DNA of 64,000 bases from Stenotrophomonas lactitubi (GTDB taxonomy: Bacteria > Pseudomonadota > Gammaproteobacteria > Xanthomonadales > Xanthomonadaceae): positions 248,001 through 312,000 of the forward strand of contig NZ_PHQX01000002.1 of assembly GCF_002803515.1 (NCBI RefSeq). The letters run 5' to 3'. Under the pieces are notes generated by a model. The model did no database searches. It had not been told where the DNA came from and saw only the letters and a program-made list of their open reading frames with translations. The translations under genes were made by a program, and so were the position numbers. Shown piece by piece: positions 24,991 through 35,165 of the stretch (position 1 is the first letter of the stretch; each line of letters begins with the position of its first letter).

Positions 24991-26007
24991 ATGCTCTTCA
25001 AGAATGTCTCGATTGCCGGCCTGGCTCACGTTGATGCGCCGCACACGCTGACGACCAAGGAAATCAACGAACGGCTGCAGCCGACGCTGGATCGCCTTGG
25101 TATCCGTACCGATGTCCTCGGCGATATCGCCGGCATCCACGCGCGCCGCCTGTGGGACAACGGCGTGCTGGCGTCCGACGCGGCCACCATGGCCGGCCGC
25201 AAGGCACTGGAAGACGCAGGCATCGATGCGACGCAGGTGGGCCTGTTGATCAACACCTCGGTCAGCCGTGACTACCTGGAACCGTCCACCGCGTCCATCG
25301 TGTCCGGCAACCTCGGTGTCAGCGACGAATGCATGACCTTCGACGTCGCCAATGCCTGCCTCGCTTTCATCAACGGCATGGACATCGCGGCGCGCATGCT
25401 CGAGCGCGGTGAGATCGACTACGCGCTGGTGGTGGATGGCGAGACCGCCAACCTGGTGTACGAAAAGACCCTGGAGCGGATGACCGCGCCGGACGTCACC
25501 GCCGACGACTTCCGCAACGAGCTGGCGGCGCTGACCACCGGTTCCGGTGCGGCTGCGATGGTGATGGCCCGTTCGGAGCTGGTGCCCGACGCGCCGCGCT
25601 ACAAGGGTGGCGTGACCCGTTCGGCCACCGAGTGGAACCAGCTGTGCCTGGGCAACCTGGACCGCATGGTCACCGACACCCGCATGCTGCTGATCGAGGG
25701 CATCAAGCTGGCCCAGAAGACCTTCGCCGCCGCCAAGATCGCACTGGGCTGGGCGGTGGAAGAGCTGGACCAGTTCGTCATCCACCAGGTCAGCCAGCCG
25801 CACACCGCTGCGTTCATCAAGAATTTCGGCATCGACCCGAAGAAGGTCATGACCATCTTCGGCGAGCACGGCAACATCGGTCCGGCCTCGGTGCCGATCG
25901 TGCTGAGCAAGCTCAAGCAGCTGGGCAAGCTGAAGAAGGGCGATCGCATCGCGCTTCTCGGCATCGGTTCGGGCCTGAACTGCTCGATGGCCGAAGTGGT
26001 CTGGTAA
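24991..26007 (+). CDS. oleA: OleA: acyl-CoA head-to-head Claisen condensation thiolase
   Basis: 338 residues, first enzyme of long-chain olefin (alkene) synthesis. It condenses two fatty acyl-CoAs into a 2-alkyl-3-ketoacid. The thiolase fold carries the nucleophile Cys123 (DVANACLAF), Glu97 (SRDYLEPST), His265 (QFVIHQVS) and Asn295 (GEHGNIGPAS), which correspond to Cys143, Glu117, His285 and Asn315 in the tagged numbering used for the Xanthomonas enzyme. ATG 24991 gives the family N-terminus MLFKNVSIAGLAH; an in-frame TTG at 24976 would add five residues. First gene of the ole cluster. Confidence 0.97.
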   Translation: MLFKNVSIAGLAHVDAPHTLTTKEINERLQPTLDRLGIRTDVLGDIAGIHARRLWDNGVLASDAATMAGRKALEDAGIDATQVGLLINTSVSRDYLEPSTASIVSGNLGVSDECMTFDVANACLAFINGMDIAARMLERGEIDYALVVDGETANLVYEKTLERMTAPDVTADDFRNELAALTTGSGAAAMVMARSELVPDAPRYKGGVTRSATEWNQLCLGNLDRMVTDTRMLLIEGIKLAQKTFAAAKIALGWAVEELDQFVIHQVSQPHTAAFIKNFGIDPKKVMTIFGEHGNIGPASVPIVLSKLKQLGKLKKGDRIALLGIGSGLNCSMAEVVW

Positions 26008-26028
26008 GACCCTTCTGCCAGACTCCCT

Positions 26029-26117
26029 GTAGAGCCGAGACCACGCTCGGCTCACGCGCGCAGCGCGGTTCTTCCGCGGCCTGACCGGAGAGCAGCCGAG
26101 CATCGGCTCGGCTCTAC
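26029..26117. repeat. GTAG REP pair between oleA and oleB
   Basis: GTAGAGCCGAGACCACGCTC at the left and GCCGAGCATCGGCTCGGCTC ending in CTAC at 26117. A REP inside the oleA-oleB interval suggests attenuation or partial uncoupling of the two genes. Confidence 0.8.
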
Positions 26118-26148
26118 ACTGCGCCGCGATTCTTCCAAGGTGCTCCGC

Positions 26149-27039
26149 ATGCGCGATCTTCCCGGTTACCCCGCCCACCCGCAGCGTTTCGAGGTTCGCC
26201 CCGGCCTGTCGATGAACTATCTCGACGAAGGCCCGCGCGACGGCGAGGTGGTGGTGATGGTGCACGGCAACCCGTCTTGGAGCTATTACTGGCGCACGCT
26301 GGTGGCCGGCCTGTCGGACCGGTACCGTTGCATCGTGCCGGACCATATCGGCATGGGCCTGTCGGACAAGCCTGACGACAGCCGCTACGAGTACACGCTG
26401 CAGTCGCGCGTGGATGATCTGGATGCGCTGCTGAAGCATCTGGGCATCACCGGCCCGGTGACCCTGGCCGTGCACGACTGGGGCGGCATGATCGGCTTCG
26501 GCTGGGCGCTGTCGCACCACGATCAGGTCAAGCGCCTGGTGGTGCTCAACACCGCCGCGTTCCCGATGCCGGCGGCGAAGAAGATGCCGTGGCAGATCGC
26601 GCTGGGGCGGCACTGGAAGATCGGCGAGTGGATCATCCGCACCTTCAATGCGTTTTCCTCCGGCGCGTCGTGGCTGGGCGTGGAGCGGAAGATGCTGGCC
26701 GATGTGCGTCGCGCCTACGTGTCGCCGTACAACAGCTACGCCAACCGCATCAGCACCATCCGCTTCATGCAGGACATTCCGCTGTCGCCGGCCGACAAGG
26801 CGTGGTCACTGCTGGAGCGCGCCGGCAAGGCGCTGCCGTCCTTCGCCGATCGGCCGGCCTTCCTCGGCTGGGGCCTGCGCGATTTCGTGTTCGACCACCA
26901 CTTCCTGAAGGGTTTCCAGGCGGCGTTGCCGAAGGCGCAGGTACATGCCTTCGAGGATGCCGGCCACTACGTGCTGGAAGACAGGCATGAAGTGCTGGTG
27001 CCGGAGATCCGGGCGTTCCTGGACAAGAACCCGATCTGA
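26149..27039 (+). CDS. oleB: OleB: beta-lactone decarboxylase of olefin synthesis (haloalkane-dehalogenase-like)
   Basis: 296 residues, alpha/beta-hydrolase fold closest to haloalkane dehalogenases. OleB decarboxylates the cis-beta-lactone formed by OleC to give the final olefin. Visible are the oxyanion region HGNPSWSYYWR, the nucleophile Asp110 in VHDWGGMIG, and the catalytic His in DAGHYVLED. ATG 26149 has CCAAGG 8 bp upstream; GTG 26140 is the alternative. Confidence 0.93.
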   Translation: MRDLPGYPAHPQRFEVRPGLSMNYLDEGPRDGEVVVMVHGNPSWSYYWRTLVAGLSDRYRCIVPDHIGMGLSDKPDDSRYEYTLQSRVDDLDALLKHLGITGPVTLAVHDWGGMIGFGWALSHHDQVKRLVVLNTAAFPMPAAKKMPWQIALGRHWKIGEWIIRTFNAFSSGASWLGVERKMLADVRRAYVSPYNSYANRISTIRFMQDIPLSPADKAWSLLERAGKALPSFADRPAFLGWGLRDFVFDHHFLKGFQAALPKAQVHAFEDAGHYVLEDRHEVLVPEIRAFLDKNPI

Positions 27040-27044
27040 GAGGT

Positions 27045-27109
27045 GTGCCGACCAACGGTCGGCACCCACCGGGATAAGGAGTGGGTAGGTGCCGACCGTT
27101 GGTCGGCAC
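27045..27109. repeat. Inverted repeat between oleB and the ykgJ-type gene
   Basis: GTGCCGACCAACGGTCGGCAC at the left and GTGCCGACCGTTGGTCGGCAC at the right, separated by 23 bp containing GTAG. It could end transcription of both convergent genes. Confidence 0.75.
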
Positions 27110-27115
27110 GCCGGA

Positions 27116-27541
27116 CTACGCCGCGATCGGGGCCTGTGGCGAGGGGCTGTTGCCGTTGTCGTCCGGGTGGTCGTCGTCGTTGCCTGCTTCATCGCGCCAG
27201 CGCCAGTCGGCCAGGGTCAGCGGATCCAGGCCATAGGCGATACGGGCCTTGTCGCACTGCGGGCTGGCCTTGCCGTACTCCCACGACGCGTCCACCTCGC
27301 GGCACACGCTGGGGCGGTTGGGGTGGATCGTGCAGCGCGAATAGACGCCGATCTGCGCGTCCAGCGCCACGCAGCGCACCGGCTTGGAATGGGTGCCGCG
27401 CATGCACAGGCGGTGCGGGTCGAGCACTTCGGTGAGCTGGTGCGGCACGCCGCCGGGAGTGACCTCGTCCGATTCCATCCAGTGGAAGGCCACGCGGTAT
27501 TGGGTGCAGCAGGCGCCGCAGGTCATGCAGGGATGTTGCAT
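27116..27541 (-). CDS. YkgJ-family cysteine-cluster protein, inserted antisense in the ole cluster
   Basis: 141 residues from ATG 27541. The conserved cysteine cluster is MQHPCMTCGACCTQY, with further Cys in HRLCMRG, RCVALDA, SRCTIHP, SVCREVD and SPQCDKA, the arrangement of Fe-S or zinc-binding YkgJ/FliB-like proteins. The C-terminus is acidic and low complexity (EAGNDDDHPDDNG). It is transcribed against the ole genes and sits between oleB and oleC. Role unknown. The frame is open far upstream through oleC on the opposite strand, which is an antisense artefact. Confidence 0.8.
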   Translation of the reverse strand: MQHPCMTCGACCTQYRVAFHWMESDEVTPGGVPHQLTEVLDPHRLCMRGTHSKPVRCVALDAQIGVYSRCTIHPNRPSVCREVDASWEYGKASPQCDKARIAYGLDPLTLADWRWRDEAGNDDDHPDDNGNSPSPQAPIAA

Positions 27542-27643
27542 GGGCAAGCCGCCTCGGGCGGCATCGGGGAAGGGACGAGGATGCGGATTTTCCACGCTGG
27601 CGGCCGCCGCGCAAGAAATTCCGTAAGCGGCGACAATGAACGG

Positions 27644-29302
27644 ATGAACCGATCCTGCAATATCGCCGCGCGGCTGCCCGAGCTGGCGCGTGAACGCCCC
27701 GACCAGATCGCCATCCGCTGCCCCGGCCGCCGCGGCGCCGGCAACGGCATGGCGGCCTACGACGTGACCCTGGATTACCGCCAGCTGGACGCCCGCAGCG
27801 ACGCGATGGCGGCCGGCTTGGCCGGCTACGGGATCGGCCGCGGGGTGCGTACGGTGGTCATGGTGCGGCCGTCGCCGGAGTTCTTCCTGTTGATGTTCGC
27901 CCTGTTCAAGCTGGGCGCGGTGCCGGTGCTGGTCGATCCGGGCATCGACAAGCGCGCGCTGAAGCAGTGCCTGGACGAGGCTCAGCCACAGGCCTTCATC
28001 GGCATCCCGCTGGCCCACGTGGCGCGGCTGGCGCTGCGCTGGGCGCCCTCGGCGACCCGTCTGGTCACGGTGGGCCGTCGGCTCGGCTGGGGTGGCACCA
28101 CCCTGGCCGCACTGGAGCGTGCCGGCGCCAACAGCGGCGCGATGCTGGCCGACACCGATGGCGAGGACACCGCGGCAATCCTGTTCACCAGTGGCTCCAC
28201 CGGCGTGCCCAAGGGCGTGGTCTACCGCCACCGCCACTTCGTCGGCCAGATCGAGCTGCTGGGCAGCGCCTTCGGCATGGAGGCGGGCGGGGTGGATCTG
28301 CCGACCTTCCCGCCGTTTGCGCTGTTCGATCCCGCGCTTGGCCTGACCTCGGTGATTCCGGACATGGACCCGACCCGGCCGGCACAGGCCGACCCGGCGC
28401 GCCTGCATGACGCCATCCAGCGTTTCGGCGTGACCCAGCTGTTCGGCTCGCCTGCGTTGATGCGGGTGCTGGCACGGCACGGGCGGCCGCTGCCGTCGGT
28501 GACCCGGGTGACCTCCGCCGGTGCACCGGTGCCGCCGGACGTGGTCGCCACCATCCGCAGCCTGCTGCCGGCCGATGCCCAGTTCTGGACACCGTATGGC
28601 GCCACCGAGTGCCTGCCGGTGGCAGTGGTCGAGGGGCGCGAGCTGGAGCGTACGCGTGCAGCCACCGAGGGCGGCGCCGGCACCTGCGTCGGCAGTGTGG
28701 TCGCACCGAACGAAGTGCGCATCATCGCCATCGACGACGCGCCGCTGCCGGACTGGTCGCAGGCGCGCGTGCTGGCCGTGGGCGAAGTCGGTGAGATCAC
28801 CGTGGCCGGGCCGACCGCCACCGACAGTTATTTCAACCGCCCGCAGGCGACGGCAGCGGCGAAGATCAGCGAAACCCTGGCCGATGGCAGCGTCCGCATC
28901 GTGCATCGCATGGGCGATGTCGGCTACTTCGATGCGCAGGGGCGGCTGTGGTTCTGTGGCCGCAAGACCCATCGCGTGGAAACCGCGCACGGGCCGATGT
29001 ACACCGAACAGGTCGAGCCGGTGTTCAACACCGTGGCCGGGGTGGCACGCACGGCGCTGGTCGGCGTCGGCGCAGCCGGTGCGCAGGTGCCGGTGCTGTG
29101 CGTGGAGCTGCAGCGTGGCCAGTCCGACAGCCCTGCCTTGCGCGAGGCGCTGCATGCCACGGCCGCTGCGCGTCTGCCCGAGATGAAGCTGGAACACGTG
29201 CTGATGCATCCGGCGTTCCCCGTCGATATCCGTCACAACGCCAAGATCGGCCGCGAGAAGCTCGCCGTCTGGGCACGCGCCGAACTGGAGAAGCGCGCAT
29301 GA
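27644..29302 (+). CDS. oleC: OleC: beta-lactone synthetase (AMP-forming ligase fold)
   Basis: 552 residues. Uses ATP to convert the 2-alkyl-3-hydroxyacid made by OleD into a beta-lactone. The adenylating signature is [17 protein letters not shown], followed by [26 protein letters not shown] and the C-terminal catalytic Lys region [13 protein letters not shown]. The sequence reads nearly the same as the S. maltophilia enzyme as I know it. Start ATG 27644 gives [15 protein letters not shown]; a nearby ATG at 27636 is out of frame. Ends in a 4-bp ATGA overlap with oleD, so the two are translationally coupled. Confidence 0.96.
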   Translation: MNRSCNIAARLPELARERPDQIAIRCPGRRGAGNGMAAYDVTLDYRQLDARSDAMAAGLAGYGIGRGVRTVVMVRPSPEFFLLMFALFKLGAVPVLVDPGIDKRALKQCLDEAQPQAFIGIPLAHVARLALRWAPSATRLVTVGRRLGWGGTTLAALERAGANSGAMLADTDGEDTAAILFTSGSTGVPKGVVYRHRHFVGQIELLGSAFGMEAGGVDLPTFPPFALFDPALGLTSVIPDMDPTRPAQADPARLHDAIQRFGVTQLFGSPALMRVLARHGRPLPSVTRVTSAGAPVPPDVVATIRSLLPADAQFWTPYGATECLPVAVVEGRELERTRAATEGGAGTCVGSVVAPNEVRIIAIDDAPLPDWSQARVLAVGEVGEITVAGPTATDSYFNRPQATAAAKISETLADGSVRIVHRMGDVGYFDAQGRLWFCGRKTHRVETAHGPMYTEQVEPVFNTVAGVARTALVGVGAAGAQVPVLCVELQRGQSDSPALREALHATAAARLPEMKLEHVLMHPAFPVDIRHNAKIGREKLAVWARAELEKRA

Positions 29303-30285
29303 AGATCCTGGTCACCGGTGGTGGTGGTTTCCTTGGCCAGGCGCTGTGCCGAGGCCTGGTCGAACGTGGCCACCAGGTGCTGGCGTTCAACCGCAGCCAT
29401 TACCCGGAACTGCAGGCGCTGGGTGTGGGCCAGATCCGCGGCGACCTGGCCGACCCGCAGGCGGTGCTGCATGCGGTGGCCGGCGTCGATGCGGTGTTCC
29501 ACAACGGTGCCAAGGCCGGCGCCTGGGGCAGCTATGACAGCTATCACCAGGCCAACGTGGTCGGCACCGACAATGTCATCGCGGCCTGCCGCGCCCATGG
29601 CATCGGCAAGCTGGTCTACACCTCAACGCCCAGCGTGACCCATCGCGCCACGCACCCGGTGGAAGGACTGGGTGCGGACGACGTGCCCTATGGCGAGGAC
29701 TTCCAGGCGCCGTATGCGGCGACCAAGGCGATTGCCGAACAGCGGGTGCTGGCTGCCAATGACGCCACGCTGGCGACGGTGGCGTTGCGCCCGCGGTTGA
29801 TCTGGGGCCCGGGTGACCAGCAGCTGGTGCCGCGCCTGGCCGAGCGTGCACGCGCTGGCCGCCTGCGCCTGGTGGGCGACGGCAACAACAAGGTCGATAC
29901 CACCTACATCGACAACGCCGCGCTGGCGCATTTCCTTGCCTTCGAGGCACTGGCACCGGGTGCTGCGTGCGCCGGCAAGGCGTACTTCATTTCCAATGGC
30001 GAGCCGCTGCCGATGCGCGAGCTGGTCAACAAGCTGCTGCAGGCGGTGGGCGCTCCAACCGTGGAGAAGGCGATCAGCTTCAAGACCGCGTATCGCATCG
30101 GCGCGATCTGCGAGCGGCTGTGGCCGCTGCTGCGCCTGCGTGGCGAGCCGCCGCTGACGCGCTTCCTGGCCGAGCAGCTGTGCACGCCGCACTGGTACAG
30201 CATGGAGCCGGCACGTCGTGATTTCGGCTACGTGCCGCAGGTCAGCATCGAAGAAGGACTGCGACGGCTGAAGGCGGCATCATGA
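29299..30285 (+). CDS. oleD: OleD: NAD(P)H-dependent 2-alkyl-3-ketoacid reductase
   Basis: 328 residues, extended short-chain dehydrogenase. It reduces the OleA product to the 2-alkyl-3-hydroxyacid. The Rossmann motif is [14 protein letters not shown] and the catalytic motif is YAATK ([11 protein letters not shown]), with upstream Thr/Ser in YTSTPSV. Overlaps oleC by 4 bp. OleB, OleC and OleD homologues are known to form an assembly. Confidence 0.95.
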   Translation: MKILVTGGGGFLGQALCRGLVERGHQVLAFNRSHYPELQALGVGQIRGDLADPQAVLHAVAGVDAVFHNGAKAGAWGSYDSYHQANVVGTDNVIAACRAHGIGKLVYTSTPSVTHRATHPVEGLGADDVPYGEDFQAPYAATKAIAEQRVLAANDATLATVALRPRLIWGPGDQQLVPRLAERARAGRLRLVGDGNNKVDTTYIDNAALAHFLAFEALAPGAACAGKAYFISNGEPLPMRELVNKLLQAVGAPTVEKAISFKTAYRIGAICERLWPLLRLRGEPPLTRFLAEQLCTPHWYSMEPARRDFGYVPQVSIEEGLRRLKAAS

Positions 30286-30406
30286 CGGCGGCATCACCGC
30301 GCTGAAGCCTTCATTACGCGCAGAGATCGCCATCACCGGTTGCACACCGGCAGATGCGCAGGATGGACACAACGCCACCCACGGCCGACCACCTGCGAGG
30401 AGCACC

Positions 30407-30562
30407 ATGCTGCATTACGCCGTCATCTTCTTTGTCATCGCCATCATCGCCGCCGTGCTCGGCTTCTCCGGCATTGCCGGTGCCGCCAGCAACATTGCCT
30501 GGATCCTGTTCGTGGTGTTCCTGGTGCTGGCCGTGATCTCGATGTTCCGCAAGCGCACATGA
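30407..30562 (+). CDS. DUF1328 small membrane protein (YtjA-like)
   Basis: 51 residues, [20 protein letters not shown] then [22 protein letters not shown] and a basic tail FRKRT. Two transmembrane segments with a Gly/Ala-rich turn, as in DUF1328/YtjA. GCGAGGAG ends 4 bp before the ATG. Inner-membrane protein of unknown role. Confidence 0.85.
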   Translation: MLHYAVIFFVIAIIAAVLGFSGIAGAASNIAWILFVVFLVLAVISMFRKRT

Positions 30563-30573
30563 CCGCTTGAATG

Positions 30574-30637
30574 GTAGTGCCGGCCGCTGGCCGGCAACCT
30601 CGACAACCCGGGGTTGCCGGCCAGCGGCTGGCACTAC
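30574..30637. repeat. GTAG REP pair (GTGCCGGCCGCTGGCCGGCA type)
   Basis: GTAGTGCCGGCCGCTGGCCG at the left and GGCCAGCGGCTGGCACTAC at the right. Lies between the convergent DUF1328 and ddl genes. The same subtype occurs at 35061, 48880 and within 61262-61369. Confidence 0.85.
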
Positions 30638-30647
30638 CGAAGCGCGG

Positions 30648-31745
30648 TCAACGCACCGCGCTATGCAATCCGCGATCGGCTTCGTGCCGTTGCAGCGCCA
30701 GTTCGATCAATCGCGTGATCAGCGTGGTGTAGTCCACGCCACTGGCACCCCACAGCTTCGGATACATGCTGATGCGGGTGAAGCCGGGCAGGGTGTTCAC
30801 TTCGTTGATGACGATCTGGCCATCGGCGGCGAGGAACACATCGACCCGCGCCATGCCAGCGCACTCCAGCGCTTGATAGGCCTGCAACGCGATCTGCTGG
30901 ATACGTGCCTGCGTTGCCGCATCGATTGCGGCCGGCACCACCACTTCAGCACCGTCTTCGTTGATGTACTTGGTGTCGTAGGCGTAGAACTCGTCGTGCA
31001 GTACAACCTCGCCACAGACGCTGGCCTGCGGCCGCTCGTTGCCGAGCACCGCACATTCGATCTCGCGGCCGACCACGGCCGATTCCACCAGTACCTTATG
31101 GTCGTAGCGCAGCGCGGTCTGCAATGCCTCGGCGAAACCCTCTGCATCCTTGACCTTGCTCACGCCCACCGATGAGCCCTGGTTGGCCGGCTTGACGAAC
31201 AGCGGCAGGCCAAGCGCTTCGATCAGTGCCGCGACATCGACCGCATCGGCTTCATGGCGACGGATGCACACCCAGGGCGCCACCTGCAGGCCCGCATCAC
31301 GCAGCAGGCGCTTGGTCACGTCCTTGTCCATGGCCACCGCCGAGCCCAGCACCGGCGAACCGACGAAGGGCAGGTTGGCCATGCGCAGCAGCCCCTGCAG
31401 CGCACCGTCCTCGCCCAGCGGGCCGTGCACGATCGGCAACACCACATCGATCTGCCCCAGCGCGCTGCCCGCATCGGTCGGTTGCAGCTGCGCCTGCTCG
31501 GTGCCGGGCAGCACCGCCAACGCAGTACCGGAAGCATGCAGGGCGATGCGCGCCGGATCATCCGCATTGAGCAGGAAGGTATCCGGCTGGCTGAGGTGCC
31601 ACTGGCCCTGCTTGTCGATGCCGACCAGCACCGGCTCGAAGCGCTCCCGATCCAGCGCATCGAGAATGTTCTTCGCCGACTGCAGCGAAACTTCGTGTTC
31701 GGAAGACCTGCCACCGAAGATGATGCCAACCCGGGTCCGTGCCAT
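30648..31745 (-). CDS. ddl: D-alanine-D-alanine ligase
   Basis: 365 residues. Joins two D-alanines with ATP for peptidoglycan precursor synthesis. ATP-grasp motifs: [19 protein letters not shown] at the N-terminus, [27 protein letters not shown] and the metal-site ending [20 protein letters not shown]. It stands alone and is not in a division/cell-wall cluster, which fits a DdlA-type copy. Start is ATG 31745; the open frame to 31985 lies in repeats. Confidence 0.95.
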   Translation of the reverse strand: MARTRVGIIFGGRSSEHEVSLQSAKNILDALDRERFEPVLVGIDKQGQWHLSQPDTFLLNADDPARIALHASGTALAVLPGTEQAQLQPTDAGSALGQIDVVLPIVHGPLGEDGALQGLLRMANLPFVGSPVLGSAVAMDKDVTKRLLRDAGLQVAPWVCIRRHEADAVDVAALIEALGLPLFVKPANQGSSVGVSKVKDAEGFAEALQTALRYDHKVLVESAVVGREIECAVLGNERPQASVCGEVVLHDEFYAYDTKYINEDGAEVVVPAAIDAATQARIQQIALQAYQALECAGMARVDVFLAADGQIVINEVNTLPGFTRISMYPKLWGASGVDYTTLITRLIELALQRHEADRGLHSAVR

Positions 31746-31844
31746 GGAAGTGCGATGTCCTGTGCGTTGCGTGGCTGCATAGCATGAACCTTCATCGGCC
31801 TTCCGCGTGAGGCACAGATGAACCAGAAATCCAGTCGCGCGTGT

Positions 31845-32104
31845 CATCCACGCATGGCCTGGATCTACCGTGTCGACCAAGGTCGACACCCACCAACAGC
31901 AGCAGCCGACCCCGTGCCGTTCCGACAGGTCGCAGGGAACTGTCGAAGTCGGGGTGGGAGGGGCAGGCGGGACCGCAGGCGCCATGGATGGCGCCTACGA
32001 GCCCCCATGGATGGGTTTACGGCGTGTCCCGCCTGCCCCTCCCACCCCGACTCCCTCAGCAGACTGCTTCTGACGTTGACCTTGCATCTGCGGGTGCCGG
32101 GCGG
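31845..32104. repeat. Composite structured element, copy A
   Basis: Left to right: REP dimer (ATCCACGCATGGCCTGGAT, then GTGTCGACCAAGGTCGACAC), a small hairpin CGACAG-11 nt-CTGTCG (31923-31945), a 26-nt stem arm (31948-31973) with exact reverse complement at 32026-32051, and a terminal hairpin of type GTGCCGGGCGGCAGCCCGGC. The 52-nt apex holds two palindromes, GGCGCCATGGATGGCGCC and CCCATGGATGGG. It fills the gap between the divergent ddl and ubiJ genes. Copies at 40041 and 44478. Confidence 0.85.
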
Positions 32105-32147
32105 CAGCCCGGCCCAAGCTCACCACCCACGCAGGTAGAATGCGCAC

Positions 32148-32783
32148 ATGGCTCTTTCCCTGCTCAAGTCCCTCAAGCCGGTCGCTGGCCGCGCTCTGCA
32201 GATCGCCCTGAACCGCGCGCTGGCGCTGGATCCGGATACCCGCCATGCACTGGCCAGCCTCGACGGTCGCCACATCGACCTGACCCTGGACGCACCGCCG
32301 CTGGCGATGCGCATCAGCGTCGACGGCACCCAGTTGCGGGTGGGCCCGGTGGATGCGCAGGAAGCCGACCTGGCCGTGCGCAGCAGCCTGGCCGGTGTGC
32401 TGGCGCAGCTGCCGCTGCTGGCGCGCGCCCGCCAAGGTGCTGACAACGGCAAGGGCCGCGTGCGCGTGGCCGGCGATGCCGAGCTGGCGCGCCGCCTGCA
32501 GCAACTGGCCAAGGGCTTCGATCCGGACTGGCAGCAGCCGTTCGTCAGCGTGTTCGGTGAAGTGCTGGGCGTGCAGGTGGCCAACACCCTGCGCAGTGCC
32601 CTGCAGCACGCCCGCCAGGGCGCGATCGACCTGGCCCACAGTGCCGCTGAATTCATCACCGAGGAATCGCGCGACGTGGTGCCACGTGCCGAACTGGATG
32701 CCTTCCACGACGACGTGGACGTACTGCGCGATGATGTCGAGCGCCTCGGCGCACGCGTGCAGCGCCTGCGGGGTGCCGCATGA
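32148..32783 (+). CDS. ubiJ: Ubiquinone biosynthesis accessory factor UbiJ (SCP2 domain)
   Basis: 211 residues. The SCP2-like lipid-binding domain ([23 protein letters not shown] ... [23 protein letters not shown]) is followed by a C-terminal coiled coil ([21 protein letters not shown]). UbiJ organises the soluble ubiquinone synthesis complex. Overlaps ubiB by 4 bp (ATGA). The ubiE gene that often precedes it in enterobacteria is not adjacent here. Confidence 0.9.
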   Translation: MALSLLKSLKPVAGRALQIALNRALALDPDTRHALASLDGRHIDLTLDAPPLAMRISVDGTQLRVGPVDAQEADLAVRSSLAGVLAQLPLLARARQGADNGKGRVRVAGDAELARRLQQLAKGFDPDWQQPFVSVFGEVLGVQVANTLRSALQHARQGAIDLAHSAAEFITEESRDVVPRAELDAFHDDVDVLRDDVERLGARVQRLRGAA

Positions 32784-34435
32784 AGGCGCTGCTGCGGGCC
32801 AGCCGCATCGGCCGGGTGATCCTGCGTTACCGCCTTGACGACCTGCTGCAGGACACGCCTGCAGAGCGCTGGCTGCGCCTGGCCAAGCCGTTCGTGCCGC
32901 GCGCTTCGGCCGACATCGCCGCACAGTCGCGCGGTGCGCGCCTGCGCCTGGCGCTGCAGGACCTGGGACCGATCTTCGTCAAGTTCGGGCAGATCCTGTC
33001 GACCCGCCGCGATCTGGTGCCGCCGGATGTGGCCAATGAGCTGACCCTGCTGCAGGACCGGGTCAAGCCCTTCGACGGCGACGCCGCGCGCCGCATCGTC
33101 GAGGAAGCGCTCGGCCTGCCGGTCAGCGAAGCCTTCGCCAGTTTCGATACCGAACCGCTGGCCTCGGCGTCGATCGCGCAGGTACACGCGGCCACCCTGG
33201 CCGATGGCCGCCAGGTGGTGGTCAAGGTGCTGCGCCCGGGCATCGAGAAGCAGATCGACGCCGACATCGCCCTGCTCAACTCGCTGGCAACGCTGGTCGA
33301 GCGCACCCATCCGCGTGCCGACAAGATCCGTCCGCGCGAAGTGGTGGCCGAGGTCGAAAACACCTTGGCCGCCGAGCTGGACCTGCAGCGCGAAGGCGCC
33401 AACGCCAGCGTGCTGCGCCGTTTCTGGGAGAACTCCGACGACCTGTACGTGCCGGAAGTGATCTGGAGCCATACCGCCGAGCGCGCGCTGACCCTGGAGC
33501 GCGTATGGGGCATTCCCTCCGATGACATCGCGGCACTGGACAAGGCCGGCATCGACCGCAAGGCGCTGGCCGCCAAGGGGGTGCGGGTGTTCTACACCCA
33601 GGTGTTCCGCGACAACTTCTTCCATGCCGACGCGCACGCCGGCAACATCTGGGTCGACATCGATCCGATGCGCCGCGACAACCCGCGCTTCATCGCGCTG
33701 GACTTCGGCATCATGGGCCAGCTCTCGCAGGAAGATCAGTACTACCTGGCCGAGAATTTCATGGCCATCTTCAACCGCGACTACCGCCGCATCGCCGAAC
33801 TGCACGTGCAGGCGCGCTGGATGCCCGACAACGTGCGCATCGATGATCTGGAAGCGGCGGTGCGCTCGGTGTGCGAGCCGTACTTCACCCGCCCGCTGTC
33901 GCAGATCTCGCTGGCCGAAGTGCTGATGAAGCTGTTCCGCGTGGCCCAGCGTTACCAGCTGACCCTGCAGCCGCAGCTGATCCTGCTGCAGAAGACCCTG
34001 CTCAACATCGAAGGCGTCGGCCGCCAGCTCGATCCGCAGATCGACATCTGGGCGGTGGCCAAGCCGGTGCTGGCGAAGATCCTGCGCGAGCGCTACAGCC
34101 CGCGCCGCGTGGTGCGCGAGATCGGCAAGCGCCTGCCGGAAATCATGACCCATGCGCCGGACATGCCTCGCCTGGTGCATGCCTGGCTGACCCAGCAGGT
34201 GGAAGGCCGGCATGAACTGGCGATGCGTTCGCGCGACTTGGTTGCGCTCGATGCCAGCCTGCAGCGGCTGCAGAAGCGCGCGGTCGGAGCGATCACTGGC
34301 GTTGGTCTACTGGCGATTGCCGCATTGATGTACGTGCTGCAGCCGCCGGGCTGGTACTGGGGCGACGTGCCGGCATGGAGCTGGGTGTCCGGTACCGTCG
34401 GCGTGTTCGCACTGGCGCGTGCGTGGTGGCGATGA
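32780..34435 (+). CDS. ubiB: Ubiquinone biosynthesis atypical kinase UbiB
   Basis: 551 residues of the ABC1/ADCK family. Visible are the KxGQ motif ([16 protein letters not shown]), the Ala-rich loop (ASASIAQVH), the Lys in VVVKVLRPG, the catalytic HADAHAGN and metal-binding DFG (ALDFGIMG). Two transmembrane helices close the C-terminus (VGAIT... and the segment near [13 protein letters not shown]). UbiB is an ATPase-like factor needed for ubiquinone synthesis. Overlaps the next gene by 4 bp. Confidence 0.95.
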   Translation: MKALLRASRIGRVILRYRLDDLLQDTPAERWLRLAKPFVPRASADIAAQSRGARLRLALQDLGPIFVKFGQILSTRRDLVPPDVANELTLLQDRVKPFDGDAARRIVEEALGLPVSEAFASFDTEPLASASIAQVHAATLADGRQVVVKVLRPGIEKQIDADIALLNSLATLVERTHPRADKIRPREVVAEVENTLAAELDLQREGANASVLRRFWENSDDLYVPEVIWSHTAERALTLERVWGIPSDDIAALDKAGIDRKALAAKGVRVFYTQVFRDNFFHADAHAGNIWVDIDPMRRDNPRFIALDFGIMGQLSQEDQYYLAENFMAIFNRDYRRIAELHVQARWMPDNVRIDDLEAAVRSVCEPYFTRPLSQISLAEVLMKLFRVAQRYQLTLQPQLILLQKTLLNIEGVGRQLDPQIDIWAVAKPVLAKILRERYSPRRVVREIGKRLPEIMTHAPDMPRLVHAWLTQQVEGRHELAMRSRDLVALDASLQRLQKRAVGAITGVGLLAIAALMYVLQPPGWYWGDVPAWSWVSGTVGVFALARAWWR

Positions 34436-35019
34436 GTGATGCGCTGAGCGCGCTCAAACACGAGCTGGCGCAGTTTGGCAGTGACAACGATGCGCGCGAA
34501 ACCGATCGTGGCCGGCGCATGCTCAACATCACTGCCGACACCGGTGAACTGCTGTCGGTGCTGGTGCGGTTCGGCAATGCCCGTCGCGTGCTGGAGATCG
34601 GCACGTCCAATGGCTATTCCACGCTGTGGCTGGCCGAGGCCGCCGCTGCCATTGATGGCAGGGTGACCACGCTGGAGTTCGCCGCCGACAAGGTGGCGAT
34701 GGCCCGTGCGAATTTCGCGCGCAGTGGATTGGGTGAGCGCATCGAACAGGTCCACGGTGATGCCGGGCAGTGGCTGGCGCAGGCGGCCGATGGCTGCATC
34801 GACCTGCTGTTCCTGGATTCGGATCGCGGGCAGTACGCAGGCTGGTGGCCGCAGCTGCGCCGTGTACTGCGCCCCGGCGGTCTGCTGGTGGTCGACAACG
34901 CCACCTCGCATGCCGCTGAGATGGAGCCGCTGCGCGCCCTGCTGGCCGCCGACGCGGCGTTCACCACCAGCCTGGTGCCGGTGGGCAATGGCGAACTGCT
35001 GGCGCTGCGCAACGCCTGA
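34432..35019 (+). CDS. Class I SAM-dependent O-methyltransferase (COG4122 type)
   Basis: 195 residues. SAM-binding motif [18 protein letters not shown], the acidic residue TTLEFAADK, and the catecholate-type metal region [11 protein letters not shown], with [14 protein letters not shown]. Related to catechol/caffeoyl-CoA O-methyltransferases. It begins within the ubiB stop (ATGA), so it is the third gene of a tightly coupled ubiJ-ubiB operon. A link to ubiquinone synthesis is possible, but the known ring O-methylase is UbiG, which this is not. The coupled ATG 34432 is chosen over upstream in-frame starts. Confidence 0.85.
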   Translation: MSDALSALKHELAQFGSDNDARETDRGRRMLNITADTGELLSVLVRFGNARRVLEIGTSNGYSTLWLAEAAAAIDGRVTTLEFAADKVAMARANFARSGLGERIEQVHGDAGQWLAQAADGCIDLLFLDSDRGQYAGWWPQLRRVLRPGGLLVVDNATSHAAEMEPLRALLAADAAFTTSLVPVGNGELLALRNA

Positions 35020-35060
35020 CCGGGCGTCGCCCCGGCAACGCCGGTCGCTGGTCTGCTCCG

Positions 35061-35133
35061 GTAGTGCCGGCCGCTGGCCGGCAACCACTTTCATCGGGCG
35101 ACCTCAACGTTGCCGGCCAGCGGCCGGCACTAC
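35061..35133. repeat. GTAG REP pair upstream of truC
   Basis: GTAGTGCCGGCCGCTGGCCG at the left, inverse ending GGCCGGCACTAC at the right; a near-perfect pair. Confidence 0.85.
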
Positions 35134-35165
35134 CCTATTCAGCGTGTCATCCGGATAATCGCGCG

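Noticed and set aside
27542..29236. Long N-terminal extension of the cysteine-cluster gene through oleC
   Set aside because: The extension is antisense to oleC; the family N-terminus MQHPCMTCGACC begins at 27541.
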